This document shows positions 35,890 to 45,138 of a stretch of DNA of 64,000 nt, in pieces. A program made the position numbers and the translations under genes. Position 1 is the stretch's first letter, and the number at the start of each line of letters is the position of its first letter. The stretch is from Hufsiella arboris (lineage in GTDB: Bacteria; Bacteroidota; Bacteroidia; Sphingobacteriales; Sphingobacteriaceae): positions 434,001-498,000 of the forward strand of contig NZ_WVHT01000004.1 of assembly GCF_009834875.1 (NCBI RefSeq). The letters are read 5' to 3'. A model generated the notes under the pieces. It was not told the origin of the DNA, did not search any database, and was given only the letters and a program-made list of their open reading frames with translations.

Positions 35890-36299
35890 ATTTCTGCTAA
35901 ATAGGCTGAAAAGGTAATTATTTTAGTTTTGCCAAAGGTATTTAAATTCAGCAATGCTTTGTCTCCTGTGAGTAAATGCGTCGCTTTTCCATCTTTACAT
36001 AGAGACAGCAAAAAGTTATCTTTTGGATCCGGTGAAATTGTTACCTCTGATTTAACATCCACAAAACTGGCAATTTCATGAATTCGATTAAGCAATGCAT
36101 TTAAATCAGAAACGGAAAAATATTTATTAAATTTTGGCCTTTGGGCGACCTCTAAGAATTCGCTCAGAAGGGTTTCGCTAAATAAAACAATCGCTTGTGT
36201 TTTCTTTAAAATTGTATCTAAGTCGGTTAATTTACCTGTTAATAAAAAACTAATCCAAAGATTTGTATCAATAACGATGTTATGCTTTTGATTTAGCAT
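35886..36299 (-). CDS. PIN-domain putative toxin (COG1569 type)
   Basis: A 137-residue PIN-domain ribonuclease of the family annotated as putative toxin-antitoxin toxin component. The acidic active-site residues are visible: Asp in VIDTNLW near 11, Glu in LLSEFLE near 44, Asp in SPDPKDNF near 92, and Asp in LTGDKALL near 111. It overlaps the upstream antitoxin gene by 20 nt, the usual TA arrangement, and its stop overlaps the iscX start. RNA cleavage is expected from the family; the target is unknown. Confidence 0.88.
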   Translation of the reverse strand: MLNQKHNIVIDTNLWISFLLTGKLTDLDTILKKTQAIVLFSETLLSEFLEVAQRPKFNKYFSVSDLNALLNRIHEIASFVDVKSEVTISPDPKDNFLLSLCKDGKATHLLTGDKALLNLNTFGKTKIITFSAYLAEI

Positions 36300-36501
36300 A
36301 TCGTTTTTCTCTCACGAGCTCAACTTCTTTTATTATCTCGTCATCAGAAATGCTTAATTTTTTGGCTTTTGACCTAAGCCTGCCGACAATGTCAAAAAAA
36401 CTTTCTTCCTGAGGATTTTTAATAGCAATCAGATTCAAGTCAGCCAGATCCTGAAGCAGCTTTTTTGCTTTTGGATTTAAGATTTCAATTTGCAATGTCA
36501 T
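36280..36501 (-). CDS. Putative antitoxin of the PIN toxin
   Basis: A 73-residue protein with an N-terminal strand (LQIEILNPKAKKLLQDLADL) and a charged C-terminal helix (EIIKEVELVREKRYAKSKA), typical of small antitoxins paired with COG1569 PIN proteins. It precedes and overlaps the toxin gene. It probably binds the toxin and represses the promoter, as is usual in type II systems. The assignment rests mainly on position and size. Confidence 0.75.
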   Translation of the reverse strand: MTLQIEILNPKAKKLLQDLADLNLIAIKNPQEESFFDIVGRLRSKAKKLSISDDEIIKEVELVREKRYAKSKA

Positions 36502-36517
36502 ATACCAAGATACTAAA

Positions 36518-36850
36518 TTAATGCCCTAAAAACTGGTTCTGATCAGGGAAAGTAACCTCAATATCGCCATCAATTATTACGCACTGACAGCCTAGTCTTG
36601 AATTGATCCTTGGATTAACAGCACGGTCAATAAAATCCTCTTCCTTATCAGAAATCTCCTGGATGTTATCCATACCCTGGTTCACGTAGATATGGCAGGT
36701 ACTGCAGCCGCAAACACCGCCGCAATTATGTTGTAATTCTATATTATTTTCAAGGCAAACATCAAGAACCGACTCACCTTCTGCAACGGGCAGTTCGACA
36801 GGTTCCATTCCCGCTTCCTCGAAATTTATTTTAAGCTTGTAAACGTCCAT
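36518..36850 (-). CDS. 2Fe-2S ferredoxin, adrenodoxin/Isc type
   Basis: A 110-residue electron carrier. The cluster ligands are Cys in NCGGVCGCSTC, spaced C-x5-C-x2-C, with the fourth Cys in LGCQC, as in adrenodoxin-like Isc ferredoxins. The start is taken at ATG 36850 (MDVYKLKINF); the longer frame would need TTG. It probably donates electrons for iron-sulphur cluster assembly, which fits iscX nearby. It is co-directional with the DUF2520 gene upstream, with a 33 nt gap. Confidence 0.92.
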   Translation of the reverse strand: MDVYKLKINFEEAGMEPVELPVAEGESVLDVCLENNIELQHNCGGVCGCSTCHIYVNQGMDNIQEISDKEEDFIDRAVNPRINSRLGCQCVIIDGDIEVTFPDQNQFLGH

Positions 36851-36883
36851 GTGCGGCAAAATTAACCAAAAATGTCAAAGCGA

Positions 36884-37651
36884 TTAATCTTTATGGTATA
36901 AATTGATGATCTGCTGACTGAGCAGCTCATAAACAGCCAGAAGAGTTTCGTCGTTCTTCAAAAAATCCATATGCTTATGAATGATTGCCTGGTCGTTTCT
37001 TACAGCAGGCCCGGTCTGAACATCCTCCGGATTGAACGTTGCAACCTTATCCGCAACCTCTCTAATCAGGGGTATCAATAAATCGAAATCAAGTCCGTTC
37101 TTAGTAAGAACGTGTTTAGCTAAAGTGTACAGGTGGTTGGTGAAATTACTGGCAAAAACAGCCGCCACGTGCAGCGAAAGCCTTTTTTCAGAATCAAGTT
37201 CGATAACATGATTACTGATATCTTGTGCGAGGCCTTTAAGTTTATTCAAAACATTGTCAGAAGATGCCTCAACAGCGAGATAAACTTCCCGCATATCAAC
37301 TTCTTTAATTTTCGAAAGGGTTTGTAGCGGATAGAAAACACCGTATTGCTGGTTGTTATTCAATACGTGTAACGGAGTTGAACCTGAAGTGTGTACAATG
37401 ATGGCACGCGTAGTGTTTAAATTTTTGGCAACATCCGCGATTGCGTCGTCCTTAACCGATATAATGATCAGATCGACCTGCTGACTTAGATCAGAAAGTT
37501 TATAAACAGCTTCGGCCTTTACGTGATAAGCCAGGATATCCGCATTCGCCTGAGTCGGACTGTAAACCTGAACAATCTGGTGACCCGCATTTTTAAAGGC
37601 GGCTGCCAGGTGCGTTGCCACATTACCCGAACCTATAAAGCTGATGCGCAT
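36884..37651 (-). CDS. Rossmann-like and DUF2520 domain protein
   Basis: A 255-residue protein with an N-terminal dinucleotide-binding fold (ISFIGSGNVATHLAAAF, IISVKDDAI) and a C-terminal helical DUF2520 domain (about 125-250). The architecture resembles F420/NADP-dependent oxidoreductases and ketopantoate-type reductases. Substrate is unknown. It begins 2 nt after the ccmF stop, so it is likely co-transcribed with ccmE and ccmF. Confidence 0.88.
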   Translation of the reverse strand: MRISFIGSGNVATHLAAAFKNAGHQIVQVYSPTQANADILAYHVKAEAVYKLSDLSQQVDLIIISVKDDAIADVAKNLNTTRAIIVHTSGSTPLHVLNNNQQYGVFYPLQTLSKIKEVDMREVYLAVEASSDNVLNKLKGLAQDISNHVIELDSEKRLSLHVAAVFASNFTNHLYTLAKHVLTKNGLDFDLLIPLIREVADKVATFNPEDVQTGPAVRNDQAIIHKHMDFLKNDETLLAVYELLSQQIINLYHKD

Positions 37652-37653
37652 AG

Positions 37654-40110
37654 CTAAGACGCTTTAACAGTCGTTATTTTGTTTTCTCTAATACGTCTGA
37701 AGATTGACAGCAGAAATCCGATAACCATGATGATCGTACCGCCCCAGAAAAGGTTGATATATGGGAACATAATGGCTTTCATTACGATCCATTTCTTTTC
37801 TGCTGGTTTCTTTTGGTAGACCATTAATTCGAGCTTATTCTTCTCGGGCAGGATATGAGTGAACCGCAATTTCAGGCCGGCCTCTTCAATCGTTTTTCCA
37901 AAGTCGAACTCATTGCCGCTTTTAAGCAAATAGACGGGCTCGGTAGTAAACACCTTATTTTTGGTATGGACTTCCAGCGTCATGCTAACGGCCAGATCGC
38001 CATTTGCAATTGGGATATTCTGGATTTTAGCGTTCCTATTCACCGCTTTAACCAAAATAAATCCCTCGCGGTAGCGAACCGTATCACCGATATTAACTTG
38101 TTTGGTAAGCGGGTCCAGGTAGTTCTCATCATCAGAGTGACTTTCATGGGAATGCTCATCCGTATTTTCCGTAATTACCGGAACACTGCTCACGTGAGTG
38201 TAAATATCGTAGGTAAGATAATGTTTGGTATCCGGCGAAGCGACCAATCCCATTTTCGGATTTTGCTGCGCATTGGGATAAAGATTAAAGTCTTCCTTCA
38301 CCTTCCCGGTTTTGTCATCTACAGCTTTATAATTTACTTTATAAAAGGTATTTGGTCCAACTGTCGTATCGCTCAGGTAAGTAACCGAATAGCGGTTAAT
38401 TTTAACGGTGCTATCCTGGTAAAGCATCAGGTTCTCACCCGGTTTATTGTCTTTTTCAAATCCGGCAACCGGAATCGATCCGTTGCTGTTAACGGTGATC
38501 ACTTTATTTGTTGCCGCAGCGATTAACGCTCCTAGCAAAATCAAACCAAAGCCTATGTGAGCAACCGCCGAACCGGCCAGCTTCCATTTCCCTTTAAGTG
38601 AATCGACGAGGACTTTACCGTTGCTAACAACTGCAAAAAGCGAAGTAATGATCAGAAGCACCAATATTACGTTGGCAATTTTGGTTATCCACACGAAAAG
38701 CGCAGCCACCAGCAGTGATATCACGATGCTAACAGTGAGGCTTTTAAGCACTTTTTTCACATCCGTATTTTTGTATTTCAAAAACTGGGTGAAGCCAGAT
38801 AGCAAAGCGATCACGATAGCAAATGGAACCTGCCACTTATTGTAGTGCTCAACCGGGTTGGATGGCGGAGCAACTTTGGTTTTGAAAATGGCATTAAAAA
38901 CAGGTATCGATGTAGTCGCGATAATCTGAACGCAGGCAACGGTCAAAACCAGTGCGCCGATAAACATCCAGAATTCGCGGGAGAAAGTTTCTTCATCTTT
39001 CTTTGAGATGGGAAGTTCTTTCCAACGTTTTACCAGGAAAAATATAGCGATAGCCGCAAATAACGCAACATCAACTACCAAATGCCAGTACATTCCCAAA
39101 TCAGTGAAAGCATGTACCGAAGTTTCCCCTAACACGCCGCTCCTTGTCAGGAAAGATGCATAGAGAACCAGCACAAAGCTAATCAGTACAAGGAAGATCG
39201 CTGTAAAAAATGAATGGCCCGAGTTTTTATATACGATCAATACGTGAACAGCAGCTATCAGCGTAAGCCATGGGATGATAGACGCATTTTCCACCGGATC
39301 CCAAGCCCAAAAGCCTCCAAAGTTTAAAGCTTCATATGCCCAGAATGAACCCATAATGATTCCCGTTCCTAACACCATCACGGCAAACAGCGTGTATGGC
39401 ATCGCAGGTTTAAGCCACTCGTTATATTTACGCTGCCACAAACCAGCGATTGCATACGCAAAGGGAACGATCATGGATGCAAAGCCCAGGAACAGGGTTG
39501 GCGGATGAATTACCATCCAGTAATTCTGTAATAGTGGATTAAGGCCGTTGCCATCCTGGATTAATGTCAGATAATCCGGGCGGGAAAAGATCGGCGCTTC
39601 AAGCGCATTTCTAAGCAAAATAAATGGTGAGCTTCCAACGCGGGTTCCTAAAATCTCTACCCCGATAAGCATTGAAGCCAGCATCGCCTGCGAAATCATG
39701 ACGATCGTTAAAACCGGACCTTCCCAACTCTTAGCCTTCCAAATCAGGATGTTAGCCAGAACAGCCTGCCAGAACGTCCACAGCCAGAAGCTTCCCTCCT
39801 GCCCTTCCCAAAAACAGGAAACGATGTAGTAGACTGGTAACGCTTTCGAGGAATGCGCCCAGGCATAATGATATTCAAATAAGTGATTGTAAATGATGTA
39901 AAAAAGACTGGCACCAATTCCAATAACCGAAATTGAATTTAACCAGGTTGAAACCCGGGCGATTGTCTGCCAGGAGTTATCACTTTTATCCTTGATTGTA
40001 AAGAAGTAGTAGCTGATTGCGGCGAGAAGCGCTGTGCCAAATGATAAAATAACAAAAAACTGTCCCAGTTTTCCCGGCAACAGGTGTTCACCTGCGAATT
40101 GTATATCCAT
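37654..40110 (-). CDS. ccmF: Cytochrome c haem lyase component CcmF/CcsA
   Basis: An 818-residue inner-membrane protein with about 14-15 membrane segments. The tryptophan-rich haem-handling motif is intact as GGFWAWDPVENAS near 260, and the preceding region holds WMVIHPPTLFLGFAS with a conserved His. A large periplasmic domain (about 560-790) contains a His/Asp-rich patch (EHSHESHSDDENY), which could bind metal. CcmF transfers haem from CcmE to apocytochrome c. It follows ccmE by 14 nt. Confidence 0.93.
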   Translation of the reverse strand: MDIQFAGEHLLPGKLGQFFVILSFGTALLAAISYYFFTIKDKSDNSWQTIARVSTWLNSISVIGIGASLFYIIYNHLFEYHYAWAHSSKALPVYYIVSCFWEGQEGSFWLWTFWQAVLANILIWKAKSWEGPVLTIVMISQAMLASMLIGVEILGTRVGSSPFILLRNALEAPIFSRPDYLTLIQDGNGLNPLLQNYWMVIHPPTLFLGFASMIVPFAYAIAGLWQRKYNEWLKPAMPYTLFAVMVLGTGIIMGSFWAYEALNFGGFWAWDPVENASIIPWLTLIAAVHVLIVYKNSGHSFFTAIFLVLISFVLVLYASFLTRSGVLGETSVHAFTDLGMYWHLVVDVALFAAIAIFFLVKRWKELPISKKDEETFSREFWMFIGALVLTVACVQIIATTSIPVFNAIFKTKVAPPSNPVEHYNKWQVPFAIVIALLSGFTQFLKYKNTDVKKVLKSLTVSIVISLLVAALFVWITKIANVILVLLIITSLFAVVSNGKVLVDSLKGKWKLAGSAVAHIGFGLILLGALIAAATNKVITVNSNGSIPVAGFEKDNKPGENLMLYQDSTVKINRYSVTYLSDTTVGPNTFYKVNYKAVDDKTGKVKEDFNLYPNAQQNPKMGLVASPDTKHYLTYDIYTHVSSVPVITENTDEHSHESHSDDENYLDPLTKQVNIGDTVRYREGFILVKAVNRNAKIQNIPIANGDLAVSMTLEVHTKNKVFTTEPVYLLKSGNEFDFGKTIEEAGLKLRFTHILPEKNKLELMVYQKKPAEKKWIVMKAIMFPYINLFWGGTIIMVIGFLLSIFRRIRENKITTVKAS

Positions 40111-40124
40111 TAACTAAAGTGGTA

Positions 40125-40523
40125 TTAGGTTGTAGGGCTGGCTTTTACCTCAACCTGGTCTTTGTTGTATTTAGAAGGGCATTTCATCAGGATCTTGGAA
40201 GCGTGAAATTCATCGCCCTTCATTTGGCCGGTCAAAACAATCTGTTCTGATTTTTCAAAGTCCTGCGGCTTTGTCCCATTGAAAATCACTTTACATTCAG
40301 TTCCTTTATCATCGGTCATATAGAAAGCGAAATAATTTGCATCCTGCTTGGGATTATAGATCATCTCCTTTCCTTTATCCAGATGACCCACTACGTGTAA
40401 TTCAGATTGAGTTTCTTTCGCTTGCGAAAAGTTTCCGTAAGTGCTTGAGTCTGCGTAGGTACTGATGATTACGCCAATGGCAATCGCTATAATGATAATT
40501 CCTATGATGGAGCTTTTTTTCAT
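40125..40523 (-). CDS. ccmE: Cytochrome c maturation haem chaperone CcmE, CxxxY variant
   Basis: A 132-residue membrane-anchored periplasmic haem chaperone. One N-terminal helix (SIIGIIIIAIAIGVII) precedes an OB-fold domain with VVGHLDKGKEMIYNP and IVLTGQMKGDEFHASKIL. The canonical haem-linking HxxxY is replaced by Cys: KCPSKY gives CxxxY, a variant known from archaea and some sulphate reducers. Haem attachment is therefore expected through Cys rather than His. It is the first gene of the ccmE-ccmF unit. Confidence 0.9.
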   Translation of the reverse strand: MKKSSIIGIIIIAIAIGVIISTYADSSTYGNFSQAKETQSELHVVGHLDKGKEMIYNPKQDANYFAFYMTDDKGTECKVIFNGTKPQDFEKSEQIVLTGQMKGDEFHASKILMKCPSKYNKDQVEVKASPTT

Positions 40524-41053
40524 TTAATTATTCCTCGATAATCTTCCCGAATGCGCAAAATTACATCAAAAAGCTCAAAGCAAAAAGTTTTAAATGGTAA
40601 AGCTTTTGTGGGAATAATCGGCAAATCAGCGGCTTAGGAGTTCTGACAGTTAGATGATAATTGGGTAATTAGATAATTGATGACGTCAGTTTTAATTGTA
40701 AAGGATATTGGCTTTGAATTTAATTCGAAAATGAGCGGTCGCAATTCTTGGCAACAGCAGACCGATGAAAAAAGGAACTTGCTTTACAAAAAAATAGAAT
40801 ATTAAAATTTGCTTATCCAAAGTAGTTAGAAGAGCCTTGTTTTGCCAACAGAGTCGTAACAGTAGGCACTAATTGAAAATGAGCGGCAGCAAATCTTGGC
40901 AACAGTAGCCCCGCTCTTTATTTCAAGTTTTTTGCGAACGGTTATGACAAACCGAATGTCTGTGACAGCAAAAAAGCTTTCCATTTCAATCGGGTTTATT
41001 GTACCAAGGCCTGCTTTTTCATCGGCCCGGTTGAGAATTAACAACCACTAACG
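40524..41053. other. Gap with a short duplicated element, no gene
   Basis: Two similar segments, around 40725-40766 and 40873-40912, share GAAAATGAGCGG and TCTTGGCAACAG. No credible gene is present. The upstream promoter of ccmE should lie near 40530-40600. Confidence 0.5.
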
Positions 41054-41080
41054 AAAAATGCGAGCTTATTGCCCGCATTT
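41054..41080 (-). terminator. Rho-independent terminator after gdhA
   Basis: On the minus strand AAATGCGGGC and GCTCGCATTTTT form a stem with one mismatch and a T tail, 29 nt past the gdhA stop. Confidence 0.75.
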
Positions 41081-41108
41081 CATTCAAGTTATATCTAACA
41101 CAACTTGC

Positions 41109-42542
41109 TTACGGCCAGATTCCCATATTCATGTAAGAAACCGCCACTTTATCAATCGAACCTACAAATGCTGCCGTTCTCAGGCTGTCAATCTTCGGAT
41201 TGTTCATTTTAATTTCGCGGATCTCGTGGTACGAACGGATCATCGTGTCTTCAAGTCCCGAATTAACAAGCTCAAGTTCCGAAGCTCCTTTGATAATCAT
41301 TTTACGCTGATCTCCCGAAAGGTTTACGCCGGTAATTGACTCCAATGTATTAACAAGATTCAGATTCGCATTTTCTTCGTAACGCTTGTCCATACGGCCA
41401 AAAGCAACGTGCGACAGATTTTTCAGCCACTCAAAATATGAAACCGTTACCCCACCGGCGTTACAGTACATATCCGGAATGATAATTCCGCCACGTTGAA
41501 GAAACGCTTCAGCAGCTTCCGGAGAAGTTGGACCATTAGCACCTTCAGCGATAATTTTTGCTTGTATACGACCGATGTTTTCCTGTGTGATTTGGTTTTC
41601 TAACGCAGCCGGAACTAAAATGTCGCATGGCTGCTCTAAACCTTCAGCAGAGTTTCTGAATTCTTTCTTGGCTCCGGAAAATCCCAGGATCGAACCAGTT
41701 TGTTTGCGATGAGCGAAAACAGCGTCTAAATCCAGCCCGTCTTCGTTGTATATAGCGCCTTCAAATTCGCACAGACCAACGACGATTGCGCCATATTCAA
41801 TCAGGAACTTAGCCGAATTATAACCAACATTACCCAAGCCCTGTACAATTACTCTTTTATCCTGTAATCCGGCAGTCAAGCCCAGCTCCTTCATATCTTC
41901 CGAAACGCTAACACACTCACGAACGGCTATCGCCACTCCTCTTCCGGTGGCTTCACGCCTGCCGTTGATACCGTGCAATGCGATTGGCTTTCCGGTAACG
42001 CAGCCCATAGCATCCAGCTGCCCAGGATTCATAGTATAATAAGTATCGGCGATCCAGCTCATTTCGCGTTCGCCGGAACCATAGTCAGGTGCTGGAACAT
42101 CAATACCAGGGCCAATAAAGTTTTTCTTGATTAATTCAACGGTATAACGGCGAGTAATTGTTTCCAGTTCAGCAACGGTGTAGTTTTTCGGATTAATCTG
42201 AATACCGCCTTTCGCGCCGCCAAACGGCACATTTACGATAGCGCATTTATAAGTCATCAATGCGGCGAGAGCCATAACTTCATCTTCATTAACCATTTCG
42301 CTGTAGCGAATACCGCCCTTTGTTGGCGACATATGGTGCGAGTGTTCGACACGCCAGGCGTGGATCACCTCGAAACTGTTTCCTTTCCTGATAGGAAATT
42401 GAAAACGATATACACTGTTGCAAGCCTTGATCTGATCCAGAAGCCCTTGCGGATGATTTGTAAATTGTGCGGCGTGGTCGAAAAACTGACACACGTCATC
42501 AAAGAAATGAGTATTTAACGGACTAACGTTTGTGTTTGCCAT
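41109..42542 (-). CDS. gdhA: Glutamate dehydrogenase
   Basis: A 477-residue Glu/Leu/Phe/Val dehydrogenase that interconverts glutamate and 2-oxoglutarate plus ammonia. The substrate region carries KGGIRYSE and the catalytic Lys motif PFGGAKGGI near 115; the conserved [16 protein letters not shown] follows. The Rossmann part has [12 protein letters not shown] near 238, and [12 protein letters not shown] is typical. Cofactor preference cannot be read with certainty. It is separated from ccmD by 164 nt and has its own terminator, so it is an independent unit inside the ccm region. Confidence 0.95.
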   Translation of the reverse strand: MANTNVSPLNTHFFDDVCQFFDHAAQFTNHPQGLLDQIKACNSVYRFQFPIRKGNSFEVIHAWRVEHSHHMSPTKGGIRYSEMVNEDEVMALAALMTYKCAIVNVPFGGAKGGIQINPKNYTVAELETITRRYTVELIKKNFIGPGIDVPAPDYGSGEREMSWIADTYYTMNPGQLDAMGCVTGKPIALHGINGRREATGRGVAIAVRECVSVSEDMKELGLTAGLQDKRVIVQGLGNVGYNSAKFLIEYGAIVVGLCEFEGAIYNEDGLDLDAVFAHRKQTGSILGFSGAKKEFRNSAEGLEQPCDILVPAALENQITQENIGRIQAKIIAEGANGPTSPEAAEAFLQRGGIIIPDMYCNAGGVTVSYFEWLKNLSHVAFGRMDKRYEENANLNLVNTLESITGVNLSGDQRKMIIKGASELELVNSGLEDTMIRSYHEIREIKMNNPKIDSLRTAAFVGSIDKVAVSYMNMGIWP

Positions 42543-42705
42543 AATCGGTAACGGATTAAATGGATAGCATTTTTAAAATAAGGCTACAAAGTTGCGTTAA
42601 AAAAGTTCACTTTTACAAGGCAGGGCCCCCTTAGTGTATTTGGCACACAGCGAACTGAAACTTACAAAAACAGCCTTTAAATCGTTTAATAAAAGCTTTT
42701 TCGTA

Positions 42706-42909
42706 CTAAGAATTTCTTTCAATTTTTTTTAGCCGGCGGTCCAGGCTGAATAAAAAAACTGCAATGCCGACAAATACGACAGCGATAACTGCTACAACTA
42801 CGTAAATTTTGCCTGAACTGCGCATGGTGTCGGCCATCTCTGCTCCCTGTTGAGCAAACGATGATACAGTCAGGAAACTAAGCAGGATAAATAAAATGAA
42901 ATGCTTCAT
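42706..42909 (-). CDS. ccmD: CcmD-like small membrane protein
   Basis: A 67-residue protein: signal-like N terminus (MKHFILFILLSFLTVSSFAQQ), one membrane helix (IYVVVAVIAVVFVGIAVFLF) and a basic C-terminal tail (SLDRRLKKIERNS). Size, topology and position right after ccmC match CcmD, which stabilises the CcmABC haem exporter. The start at 42909 is preferred over a longer frame that overlaps ccmC. Confidence 0.82.
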   Translation of the reverse strand: MKHFILFILLSFLTVSSFAQQGAEMADTMRSSGKIYVVVAVIAVVFVGIAVFLFSLDRRLKKIERNS

Positions 42910-42913
42910 GTAA

Positions 42914-43588
42914 TTAAATTTCTTCCAATTTTTTTCTTTCGGCAACACGCATTCTGAATCGAAGGGTTGCTATCCAGATTCCCAGAAATATCCAGCCAAG
43001 ATCGGCAGGATAAAAAACGAGTCTCATATAACTATCCAGGTCATAACGGCCAAAGGCAGGATTACCGCCGTTTCCAGGATGAAGCGAATCTGTCATGCGG
43101 GGCAGGATAAATATCAGGACCAACATAATAGGAAACGCGAAAATGTTATAAATTGCCGATAAACGAGCGCGTTTCTGCTCTTCTTCAATCGAATTCCGAA
43201 GAACTAAATAAGCACAATAAACCAAAAATGCGATGGCCGCACTGTTTTGCTTTGGGTCATTACTCCAGGCTTCGCCCCATGTATATTTAGCCCAGATCAT
43301 CCCGGTAACTAAGCCAAGCACATAAAAAAGCAGCCCCGTGTTAACACTTTCTACAGCGATCAGGTCGTAATTTTCATCTCCCTTCAGCAAGTATTTTACA
43401 CTGTACCAAACAGAAATTCCAAACAGTACGCACATGGAAAACCACATTGGTACATGGAAATATAAGTTCCGGATAGTTTCATGAATAATTGGGAGAGCGG
43501 GAACCGGCAGCAATAATCCGGCGATAAACGTATAAGTAACCAGCAGTACCGCTAAAACTTTCCACCAGGTTTGATAAATAAACTTCAT
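42914..43588 (-). CDS. ccmC: Haem exporter protein CcmC
   Basis: A 224-residue inner-membrane protein with six membrane helices. The tryptophan-rich motif is WGEAWSNDPKQNSA near 105, a variant of WGxxWxWD; conserved His residues are in NLYFHVPMWF and DSLHPG. CcmC delivers haem to CcmE on the periplasmic side. It starts 2 nt after ccmB and precedes ccmD by 4 nt. No ccmA (ATPase) gene is adjacent; it must lie elsewhere. Confidence 0.92.
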   Translation of the reverse strand: MKFIYQTWWKVLAVLLVTYTFIAGLLLPVPALPIIHETIRNLYFHVPMWFSMCVLFGISVWYSVKYLLKGDENYDLIAVESVNTGLLFYVLGLVTGMIWAKYTWGEAWSNDPKQNSAAIAFLVYCAYLVLRNSIEEEQKRARLSAIYNIFAFPIMLVLIFILPRMTDSLHPGNGGNPAFGRYDLDSYMRLVFYPADLGWIFLGIWIATLRFRMRVAERKKLEEI

Positions 43589-43590
43589 AA

Positions 43591-44250
43591 TTAATCACGC
43601 CAAAGGTATGGAAATAACAATAAAGAAACAGTAACAACGATGACGTTGATCGCCGCCAACACACCTATCTCATCGTAACTTACTGAGCGGTCAAGGCCGT
43701 CCATCGCGTTTTTCGACAATTTGATCAGCACGATAAGCAAGGGAATAATTACCGGAAAACTTAATATCGCCATCAAAGTCGAATTATTGCCGGCACGCGA
43801 AGCTATACCGGAGATCATCGTAAACACACACGAAAAGCTGATACTCCCGATAACGACCGACAAAAAATAATATAGAGGGTCACCTAAGGGATTTTGAAAA
43901 ACCAGGCTGTACACCGAAATTGCTACGACAGCCAACACCAGCATCAGCATCACATTGTAAATGATCTTGGAAATAATAACGGCCTGCGGACTGACGATGC
44001 TGTAATAGTATAGTTGCCGGGAACGGCTTTCCTGCACAAAACTTTTGGAGATTGCATTTATCGACGCAAAAAGCATGATGATCCAAAATAAGGCGTTCCA
44101 GGTAAGCGGATCAATTTTTCGAAAAGACAGGTAGCACACGAAAATGGTGGAAACGACATAAAGCAAAATTCCGTTGAGAGCGTATTTCGAGCGCCACTCC
44201 AAAACAATTTCTTTTTTTACCAGCGTTTTTACCTGAGCAATTAAGTTCAT
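43591..44250 (-). CDS. ccmB: Haem exporter protein CcmB
   Basis: A 219-residue ABC-type permease with six membrane helices. The N-terminal cytosolic segment (AQVKTLVKKEIVLEWRSKYALNG) is the family signature, followed by SKSFVQESRSRQLYYYSI. CcmB is the membrane partner of the CcmA ATPase. The start at 44250 gives the standard length; the longer frame upstream is not supported. It is the first gene of the ccmB-ccmC-ccmD unit. Confidence 0.92.
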   Translation of the reverse strand: MNLIAQVKTLVKKEIVLEWRSKYALNGILLYVVSTIFVCYLSFRKIDPLTWNALFWIIMLFASINAISKSFVQESRSRQLYYYSIVSPQAVIISKIIYNVMLMLVLAVVAISVYSLVFQNPLGDPLYYFLSVVIGSISFSCVFTMISGIASRAGNNSTLMAILSFPVIIPLLIVLIKLSKNAMDGLDRSVSYDEIGVLAAINVIVVTVSLLLFPYLWRD

Positions 44251-44439
44251 GAGGCGCAAAGATACATGCTCACTTGCCAGTTTCCACACATTTTGTAATT
44301 TACCGGCATGTTCTGCTCGTCGCTTGAAACGCCGCTTGGATTGATTTACCTCAAGTGAGATGATCATGCGATCAGCTACATCGGGTTTACGCCAGATGAA
44401 ACGGCCGTAAAATCAAATAACCTGACAGAGAATGCAAAA

Positions 44440-44787
44440 GTGCAATTTGCGGAATACTTTAAAGGCAAAAGGCTGACATTTGATTTCCCGATCGGGCAGT
44501 CAGGCAGCGATTTCCGCCAACTTGTATGGCAGGAACTTTTAAAGATTCCGGCTGGCAGACCAATTTCCTATACGGAGCTTTCCAGGCGAATGAATAATCC
44601 GCTCGCAATAAGGGCGATCGCTGCTGCCAATGGGAAGAACAATCTGATGATCGTGATACCCTGCCATCGTGTGATCGGCGCAAACGGCGACCTGGTAGGT
44701 TACGCCGGTGGTTTGTGGCGAAAAAAATGGCTGTTAGAGCATGAAGCGAAACTGACCGGTATTGGGCAGACAAGCTTATTTGGCTGA
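44440..44787 (+). CDS. Methylated-DNA--protein-cysteine methyltransferase (Ogt/MGMT)
   Basis: The open part encodes the DNA-binding and catalytic domain: FRQLVWQELLKIPAGRPISY, the recognition helix AIRAIAAANGKN, the acceptor-Cys motif IPCHRVIG and YAGGLWRKKWLLEHE. It transfers alkyl groups from O6-alkylguanine to its own Cys. The frame remains open upstream to a stop ending at 44361 and encodes a plausible N terminus (AISYIGFTPDETAVKSNNL) but has no ATG. An ATG at 44360 is out of frame by one base. Either a GTG at 44440 is used or one base is missing near 44367. It overlaps the convergent DoxX gene by 12 nt. Confidence 0.85.
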   Translation: MQFAEYFKGKRLTFDFPIGQSGSDFRQLVWQELLKIPAGRPISYTELSRRMNNPLAIRAIAAANGKNNLMIVIPCHRVIGANGDLVGYAGGLWRKKWLLEHEAKLTGIGQTSLFG

Positions 44788-45138
44788 AAAATTAGCGATA
44801 AACATCGCGCCAGCCATCAATGAAAAATCCTTTAAAATAGCTATTATTTCCATTTGATCTCCTTTCATCAGGCCGGGAACGTGAACCATTATAATAAAAC
44901 TTAACAACAATAACCCGAGCAGGTAACCAGCAAGTTTTGCGAATTTGTTAATGATCAGGGCGATACCGCCAAGAATCATACATACGCCGGTTCCGTAAAC
45001 CCAAAATATCGGCTGTGGCAAATACGACGGGACGGCGGCCTGCATCTGACTGGCATTCATAAAATGAAACACACCGAACACGACAAAAGGCAATGCAAAA
45101 AGCGCACGCAGAACGGCGGGGGGTATAATCTGATTCAT
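44776..45138 (-). CDS. DoxX-family membrane protein
   Basis: A 120-residue protein with four membrane helices. The N-terminal RALFALPFVVFGVFHFMNAS, with its His, and GVCMILGGIALIINKFAKLAGYLLG fit the DoxX/DoxD family, often linked to thiosulphate or redox chemistry but mostly uncharacterised. The start at 45138 avoids an implausible upstream extension. It lies divergent from the sulfatase, with about 110 nt between the starts. Confidence 0.85.
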   Translation of the reverse strand: MNQIIPPAVLRALFALPFVVFGVFHFMNASQMQAAVPSYLPQPIFWVYGTGVCMILGGIALIINKFAKLAGYLLGLLLLSFIIMVHVPGLMKGDQMEIIAILKDFSLMAGAMFIANFSAK

